Of a stretch of DNA of 64,000 nt, positions 57,773 through 64,000 are shown piece by piece. The stretch spans positions 96,141,562-96,205,561 of the forward strand of contig NC_134397.1 in assembly GCF_050003625.1 (NCBI RefSeq). Direction: 5' to 3'. The notes under the pieces are model-generated. The model was given only the letters and a program-made list of their open reading frames with translations, searched no databases and was not told the DNA's origin. A program made the position numbers and the translations under genes. Each line of letters opens with the position of its first letter. Positions within the stretch are counted from its first letter, which is position 1. The stretch comes from Haematobia irritans. Taxonomy: Eukaryota; Arthropoda; Insecta; Diptera; Muscidae.

Positions 57773-58194
57773 TGGAGTAGACAATATCATAGTACAATAC
57801 ACTCAAAACGATCAATTAGTTTAGTTATAGTTAGTATTGATTCTATTGAGTTTACTTCAATAAACCGGTTTTCATCACATACACAAAGTTCATGATTTTA
57901 TTTAGCAGTGCAAAAATTTCTTATAACCACGCTACGCACCAAAAATTATCACCGAAAATTTTCTAATTAAAACCATAAATGGATTTCAGTAAATCAGTAA
58001 TAAATACTTTCAAGTTGTAAAGTGCTTTTATGATAAGCGATTCAACGGTTTTCTCTAAAATTGAAAACCTTGCTTGTCTTAAATTTCGTTGCCCAGAAAA
58101 GAAAACCATTGGGAGTTAAAAAATTTTATACATATGGGAAATAAAAAATAGGTAAAGCTAAATGTCCAAAAACTGCAATTATAACACTAGTTTA
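57773..58194. other. Unassigned AT-rich DNA
   Basis: 58020-58130 (GCTTGTCTTAAATTTCGTTGCC...GAAAACCATTGGGA) looks like one arm of a MITE of the 21107-21240 type. Nothing else recognised. Confidence 0.35.
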
Positions 58195-58523
58195 CACTGA
58201 AAATGTACATTTGATGAGAGGTTACGTGATATTAAAGATTACGCAATCTAAATTTTAGGATGCGAATTTTACAAAATATTAAGGACAAATTTCTTAAAAA
58301 TAATGAAATTTCATTAAATTTAGGACACACATTTTGTAAATTGTTGTCCTCCGTTAAAGTCAAACAAAAGCTTATTTTCCTTAAAGTAAAGAAATACATT
58401 TTTGATTTAAAGAAATTGTCCTTAAATTAACTGAAATATTTGGTTTCTTATTCGATCTTTTTCTGTTTTAATAAAAATGCTTTATTTTGTCAAGCTTGAG
58501 ATCTGTTTTGTTTTTATTCTTTT

Positions 58524-58585
58524 CAATTCATCCGTCCTAATATTTCGCAATTTTCTTTGAATTGCTTCATCAGAGGTGTATGATC
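58524..58585 (-). ncRNA. Hammerhead ribozyme-like motif, left arm
   Basis: The mirror copy of the motif at 62979-63040. The CTGATGA core (minus strand) is at 58567-58573 and GAAA at 58543-58546. All core and stem II bases are the same as in the right arm. Confidence 0.75.
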
Positions 58586-58843
58586 TATAAACATTTGTTA
58601 TAATATTAATTAATCAATTAAGTTTAAATTCATTAATTATCTATAAACATTTGTTATAATATTAATTAATTAAGTTTAAATTAAACAATTAATACAAATT
58701 TCACATACATAGTACATCACAAAACATCTTATTCTAAACATCGTCTACCAGGCTATCATAACTGTCAAGTCGTAGCTATTATCTCTAACTTACATATGCG
58801 TCAATCACTACACAAAATTCTTATTAGAGCATCACTGCTCTCG

Positions 58844-60880
58844 TCAGCTTTCGCTATTGCACTGTTGGCTGATGTTGTTGTTCGAATTGTTCTTTGCCTG
58901 TCGATGATCATTTTTGCATACCATATGTCTGTATATGTGGGCGATGTTGTCTGTATCTGTTTTGTAATTCATTCTTCTTTTTGTTGGTACATTATTGATG
59001 TGCAGCATTTCTAATGTGTATCTTTTGTTGGTATTATTTTCTTGCTGTAATATGCGGACATCATTGAAGTTTGGTTGATGTTTGGTTGTTGCACAGTGGG
59101 CTGCCAACGCGGTTTTTTGTAGTTTAGAATTGCTGCGAGTTTTTATATCAGATTTATGACCTGATATTCTTGTTTTTAATTTGTTTTTTGTGGTTCCAAT
59201 ATACACCATTTTACATTTTTCTACTGAATTTCCTTCGCATGGAATTTCATAAATCACATTCGGTGTTTCCGTTTTTGGAATTTTGTCCTTGATGTTGGTA
59301 AATAATTTTTTAACTGTATTATTGGATTTGTGTGCTAAGTCATATTTGTTCTTGTCAAAAATGTTGGATTTCGTTATTCTTTCCGATATTCCTGGTATAT
59401 ATATTAAAGATTTGAAAATTTTCTCTGTCGGTTTTTCAATGTCTCTTTTTTCCGTGCGTGGTTTAAAGGATGTTATTAAATTCTTGATTATGTTCTTAGG
59501 GAAATTATTCTCTTCTAGTATCCTTTGTAGTATTTTCTTGTTGTCTTGATGGAATCGTTTGTCACTGATGGAAAGAACTCTGTCAATTAGATTTTGGGCT
59601 GTATTAATTATTATTCTCTTAGGATGTTTTGAATAAAAATTCATAATTCTCCCTGACGCCGTGTTTTTCTGATACCAGTTCACAGTTATATTTTTCTTAT
59701 TTCTAAGTATCAATATGTCCAAATATGGTAATTTTCCGTCTTCTTCCAGTTCCATAGTAAATCGGATGTTGCTGTGGTAGTTGTTGAGTGTTGTCAGGGT
59801 TCTTTCAATTTCCGTTTCCTTAATGATAGCAAATAAGTCGTCCACATATTTAGTTATTATTTTTGGTTTTTGTGTAAGTTTCCTCAAACTTTCGTCCAGT
59901 AGTTTTTCCATCATTATGTCCGCCACGATGGGGGAAGCTGGAGATCCCATAGGTAACCCTCTTTTCTGTTTGTATATTTTGCCGTCATATTGAAAATATC
60001 TATTATCCATTATACAAAATTTAAGTACTTTGACAAATAAATTCTTTGACATGTTCGTATGTAAACTTATTTCGTCCCATCTATCGACTATGGTTTTTAT
60101 AGCGAGATCTACTGGCACACTGGGAAAAAGTGATATTACGTCAAAAGAGATCAGCTTTTCGTCCTTTTCTATGGTCAAGTTTTTTATCTTATCTTTAAAT
60201 TGTCTTGAGTCCTTTACATTATATGTAGATTCTTTAGTCAGGTTCTTTAATATATTTACTAAATATTTATTCATATTCGCTGCTGGTGCGTTGATCGAAG
60301 AACATATGGGCCTTAATGGGAAGTCCTCCTTATGTATTTTCGGTAAACCATAAAGTCTTGGTGCCGTTGCGATTTCTGTCTTCAGTCTTCTCATTTCAAA
60401 TTCTGATAAAACCTTATTCCTAAATAATTCTTCTACAAGTTCATTGTTCTTTTTTTGTAGGGATTGTGTCGGATCCTTGTTAATCCTTTGATACGACATC
60501 ATGTCGTCAACAATTTGTCGCATTCTAATTTTGTAGTCTTCTTTTTCCATGGCTACTGTAGTATTACCCTTGTCCGCATTCAAAATTAAAATGTTTTTAT
60601 TTTTCTTTAAAAATTTTTTTGTTCGTTCCACTGTGTTCATAATGAATATATCTCTTCCATTTTGGCTCATTTTGTTCATATGATTGTCTACTGTTGTTGC
60701 GAATTTTATTCTGGCTGTCTCCTGTTCTTCTTTGTTATTATTAGTTTGTATTAGATTTTCTCCATCTGCTATATAGCAGATGGAGAAATATATAGCAGAT
60801 GGAGAAAATCTAATACAAACTAATAATAACAAAGAAGAACAGGAGACAGCCAGAATAAAATTCGCAACAACAGTAGACAA
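58844..60880 (-). CDS. Penelope-like RT and GIY-YIG endonuclease (left arm, open)
   Basis: This 678-residue frame is uninterrupted. About the first 36 residues (MSTVVANF...) are not native: they read antisense across the junction into the other arm. Element sequence starts at about YIADGENL (near 60774), and the usual N terminus of PLE proteins is missing. RT motifs: LPKIHKEDFPLRPI, LISFDVISLFPSVP (about 242), RGLPMGSPASP (about 307), YVDD (about 344) and LPYLDILI. The C-terminal endonuclease has VIYEIPC, MVYIGTT (about 559), LKTRISGHK and AAHCATTKH, consistent with the GIY-YIG fold and the Cys/His pairs of PLE enzymes. PLE proteins prime reverse transcription at the cleaved target. No native start codon is certain. 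Confidence 0.88.
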   Translation of the reverse strand: MSTVVANFILAVSCSSLLLLVCIRFSPSAIYFSICYIADGENLIQTNNNKEEQETARIKFATTVDNHMNKMSQNGRDIFIMNTVERTKKFLKKNKNILILNADKGNTTVAMEKEDYKIRMRQIVDDMMSYQRINKDPTQSLQKKNNELVEELFRNKVLSEFEMRRLKTEIATAPRLYGLPKIHKEDFPLRPICSSINAPAANMNKYLVNILKNLTKESTYNVKDSRQFKDKIKNLTIEKDEKLISFDVISLFPSVPVDLAIKTIVDRWDEISLHTNMSKNLFVKVLKFCIMDNRYFQYDGKIYKQKRGLPMGSPASPIVADIMMEKLLDESLRKLTQKPKIITKYVDDLFAIIKETEIERTLTTLNNYHSNIRFTMELEEDGKLPYLDILILRNKKNITVNWYQKNTASGRIMNFYSKHPKRIIINTAQNLIDRVLSISDKRFHQDNKKILQRILEENNFPKNIIKNLITSFKPRTEKRDIEKPTEKIFKSLIYIPGISERITKSNIFDKNKYDLAHKSNNTVKKLFTNIKDKIPKTETPNVIYEIPCEGNSVEKCKMVYIGTTKNKLKTRISGHKSDIKTRSNSKLQKTALAAHCATTKHQPNFNDVRILQQENNTNKRYTLEMLHINNVPTKRRMNYKTDTDNIAHIYRHMVCKNDHRQAKNNSNNNISQQCNSES

Positions 60881-62720
60881 TCATATGAACAAAATGAGCC
60901 AAAATGGAAGAGATATATTCATTATGAACACAGTGGAACGAACAAAAAAATTTTTAAAGAAAAATAAAAACATTTTAATTTTGAATGCGGACAAGGGTAA
61001 TACTACAGTAGCCATGGAAAAAGAAGACTACAAAATTAGAATGCGACAAATTGTTGACGACATGATGTCGTATCAAAGGATTAACAAGGATCCGACACAA
61101 TCCCTACAAAAAAAGAACAATTAACTTGTAGAAGAATTATTTAGGAATAAGGTTTTATCAGAATTTGAAATGAGAAGACTGAAGACAGAAATCGCAACGG
61201 CACCAAGACTTTATGGTTTACCGAAAATACATAAGGAGGACTTCCCATTAAGGCCCATATGTTCTTCGATCAACGCACCAGCAGCGAATATGAATAAATA
61301 TTTAGTAAATATATTAAAGAACCTGACTAAAGAATCTACATATAATGTAAAGGACTCAAGACAATTTAAAGATAAGATAAAAAACTTGACCATAGAAAAG
61401 GACGAAAAGCTGATCTCTTTTGACGTAATATCACTTTTTCCCAGTGTGCCAGTAGATCTCGCTATAAAAACCATAGTCGATAGATGGGACGAAATAAGTT
61501 TACATACGAACATGTCAAAGAATTTATTTGTCAAAGTACTTAAATTTTGTATAATGGATAATAGATATTTTCAATATGACGGCAAAATATACAAACAGAA
61601 AAGAGGGTTACCTATGGGATCTCCAGCTTCCCCCATCGTGGCGGACATAATGATGGAAAAACTACTGGACGAAAGTTTGAGGAAACTTACACAAAAACCA
61701 AAAATAATAACTAAATATGTGGACGACTTATTTGCTATCATTAAGGAAACGGAAATTGAAAGAACCCTGACAACACTCAACAACTACCACAGCAACATCC
61801 GATTTACTATGGAACTGGAAGAAGACGGAAAATTACCATATTTGGACATATTGATACTTAGAAATAAGAAAAATATAACTGTGAACTGGTATCAGAAAAA
61901 CACGGCGTCAGGGAGAATTATGAATTTTTATTCAAAACATCCTAAGAGAATAATAATTAATACAGCCCAAAATCTAATTGACAGAGTTCTTTCCATCAGT
62001 GACAAACGATTCCATCAAGACAACAAGAAAATACTACAAAGGATACTAGAAGAGAATAATTTCCCTAAGAACATAATCAAGAATTTAATAACATCCTTTA
62101 AACCACGCACGGAAAAAAGAGACATTGAAAAACCGACAGAGAAAATTTTCAAATCTTTAATATATATACCAGGAATATCGGAAAGAATAACGAAATCCAA
62201 CATTTTTGACAAGAACAAATATGACTTAGCACACAAATCCAATAATACAGTTAAAAAATTATTTACCAACATCAAGGACAAAATTCCAAAAACGGAAACA
62301 CCGAATGTGATTTATGAAATTCCATGCGAAGGAAATTCAGTAGAAAAATGTAAAATGGTGTATATTGGAACCACAAAAAACAAATTAAAAACAAGAATAT
62401 CAGGTCATAAATCTGATATAAAAACTCGCAGCAATTCTAAACTACAAAAAACCGCGTTGGCAGCCCACTGTGCAACAACCAAACATCAACCAAACTTCAA
62501 TGATGTCCGCATATTACAGCAAGAAAATAATACCAACAAAAGATACACATTAGAAATGCTGCACATCAATAATGTACCAACAAAAAGAAGAATGAATTAC
62601 AAAACAGATACAGACAACATCGCCCACATATACAGACATATGGTATGCAAAAATGATCATCGACAGGCAAAGAACAATTCGAACAACAACATCAGCCAAC
62701 AGTGCAATAGCGAAAGCTGA
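60791..62720 (+). pseudogene. Penelope-like RT and GIY-YIG endonuclease (right arm, one nonsense mutation)
   Basis: This is the same coding sequence as the left arm, split by a stop at 61122-61124 (TAA), where the left arm has GAA (its mirror base is 60442). The two frames are 60780-61124 and 61170-62720; the latter restarts at MRRLKTEIATAP and keeps all RT motifs and the GIY-YIG part. I saw no other change at the protein level, so the arms separated very recently or have been homogenised. Confidence 0.88.
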
Positions 62721-62978
62721 CGAGAGCAGTGATGCTCTAATAAGAATTTTGTGTAGTGATTGACGCATATGTAAGTTAGAGATAATAGCTACGACTTGAC
62801 AGTTATGATAGCCTGGTAGACGATGTTTAGAATAAGATGTTTTGTGATGTACTATGTATGTGAAATTTGTATTAATTGTTTAATTTAAACTTAATTAATT
62901 AATATTATAACAAATGTTTATAGATAATTAATGAATTTAAACTTAATTGATTAATTAATATTATAACAAATGTTTATA

Positions 62979-63040
62979 GATCATACACCTCTGATGAAGC
63001 AATTCAAAGAAAATTGCGAAATATTAGGACGGATGAATTG
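62979..63040 (+). ncRNA. Hammerhead ribozyme-like motif, right arm
   Basis: Core CTGATGA (62991-62997); stem II GCAATT (62999-63004) with AATTGC (63012-63017) and a 7-nt loop; GAAA (63018-63021). Stem III is the minimal palindrome ATAT (63021-63024), the predicted cleavage follows T63025, and stem I is CCT/AGG (62988-62990 with 63026-63028), extendable by TCAT/ATGA. Hammerheads with such short stem III are known in PLEs and are proposed to work as dimers. Activity is not shown. Confidence 0.75.
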
Positions 63041-63452
63041 AAAAGAATAAAAACAAAACAGATCTCAAGCTTGACAAAATAAAGCATTTTTATTATTAAC
63101 TGAAATATTGAAAATTTAGATTTAAGATAAAAACGCTTCAAATATAGGCTTATTTTGAGGATTTAGCGTCTTTGGTTTAAAGTTTGTTTTTTTTTTTTTA
63201 ATTAAGAAAACATTTTGTGCTTTGAAGTATCTATTATAATTTGGATTTTTAAACTGGCATTTGTTTGTATGTGAGTACCTTCATTAATAAACCGCGAAAA
63301 GAGAATTAAAATTTTATAAATGAGATCTGTATCCTAAAAACTGTTCCATAAAAATTTTGACCTTCATTTTCGAATTCAACAGATCAAAATACATAAGAAA
63401 AGTCACCTCCCATCAAATGTATATGAAAAAAAATATTTTGTAAATCAGTGTA

Positions 63453-64000
63453 ATTTATAATAAAAATATAAATTTTTCGTTTATATTATTCCATAATTTT
63501 CAGACTCTTCCCAATTAGGATAATCGAATTTAAAACTCGCCTAAAGCCTTTTAAAGGTGTGGAAGTTGAGAATTTATTATTATTTGTTCAAATCCGAAAT
63601 ACTCAAAGCGAAATCGGTGTAGCGAATTTTTATTGATCTTTTGGTTAGGCTTTGCTGTGGATATAACATATACCCATCATTAAACCCATTCCAAATTAAT
63701 CTTCATAAGCATGCAAAACATGAAACTGGTAAATATCGGCAAATAATTAGATTTGGTAATCTGACAGCGCCGAAAAAAAGTAAACTGTTTTATAGGAAGA
63801 ATAAACTAACTCGTACGAAAATTGAACTAAATTTTACTCCACATTTTGAGATATCCACAAAGCGTTGTTAAAACCAGGAAAATTTATTGCCCCGTTGTAC
63901 TTTTTAACTGCAGTTCTGGAAATTACACCCTCTCATACAAGAAGTAATTAACTAAAATTAAAGAAGAAAATCATTGGCGCCAAATCATGACCATTTTAAC
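63453..64000. other. Unassigned AT-rich DNA
   Basis: A 76-codon frame at 63641-63871 has no motif. Nothing recognised up to the window end. Confidence 0.4.

Larger units (their letters stand above)
58441..63094. mobile_element. Penelope-like element, head-to-head inverted pair
   Basis: Two arms of about 2.3 kb (58470-60773 minus, 60791-63094 plus) mirror each other around 60782 with a 17-bp spacer at 60774-60790. The whole unit is bounded by a 15-bp direct repeat ATTAACTGAAATATT (58426-58440 and 63095-63109), so it entered as one unit. Only the left side has an extra 29 bp (58441-58469) outside the arm; a short one-sided extension is a known feature of Penelope elements. Each arm carries RT plus GIY-YIG coding sequence and a hammerhead-like motif. 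Both arms stop at the same 5' point. Confidence 0.88.
58195..63450. mobile_element. TA-flanked MITE hosting the Penelope-like pair
   Basis: Left end CACTGAAAATG then TACATTTGATGAGAGGT; right end, reversed, CACTGATTTACAAAAT then TACATTTGATGGGAGGT. TA at 58193-58194 and 63451-63452. Without the 4.65-kb insertion it would be about 600 bp. Confidence 0.65.

Noticed and set aside
58796..60353. Several plus-strand frames of 70-107 codons with hydrophobic stretches
   Set aside because: They are antisense to the Penelope RT gene and are mirrored exactly in the other arm.

Overview
The window looks like AT-rich, gene-poor nuclear DNA of a fly, most likely a calyptrate (house fly, stable fly or blow fly type). 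That placement is an inference. It rests on DINE-1-like Helentron-type elements, a LOA-type non-LTR retrotransposon, mariner-like elements, a Penelope-like element and many short TA-flanked inverted-repeat elements. I found no host protein-coding exon, no functional tRNA or rRNA gene and no bacterial-type feature. Almost everything recognisable is a transposable element or a relic of one.

Layout. 1-4.3 kb: a LINE 3' relic, a DINE-1-like element (family A) and a TA-flanked element carrying tRNA-like segments. 4.3-12.9 kb: one reverse-oriented DINE-1-like element (family B) split by a TA element, which itself holds a 250-bp MITE, and by an apparently full-length 5.03-kb LINE at 7715-12744 with a 10-bp target-site duplication (TSD), two overlapping ORFs and a late frameshift. 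13-26 kb: SINE pieces, hAT-like and PIF/Harbinger-like MITEs, two reverse-strand LINE relics and a 934-bp mariner-like element. 26.3-33.5 kb: a deep nest. A decayed second LINE interrupts a tRNA-derived SINE; a second copy of the first LINE follows, holding an antisense tail insertion, which holds a hAT-like MITE, which holds a DINE-1 piece. 34-50 kb: an inverted second copy of the mariner element, MITEs, a Helitron-type helicase relic, tandem-repeat blocks and more DINE-1. 51-54.7 kb: DINE-1 elements, one containing a (TA)n tract of about 130 bp and one interrupted by a LINE fragment. 55-63.5 kb: MITEs and a head-to-head inverted pair of Penelope-like elements (PLEs) at 58441-63094, inserted as one unit into a MITE, with a 15-bp TSD and a hammerhead-ribozyme-like motif in each arm.

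How the parts relate. The LINE, the SINE and a short antisense insertion share a 3' terminus ending in short CCTAA repeats, which suggests the LINE machinery mobilises the SINE. The DINE-1 elements are non-autonomous, and the helicase relic at 41.2-41.8 kb belongs to the kind of protein that could mobilise them. The two mariner copies carry only the catalytic half of the transposase yet are almost identical, so they moved recently. Insertion order can be read directly from interrupted elements and TSDs.
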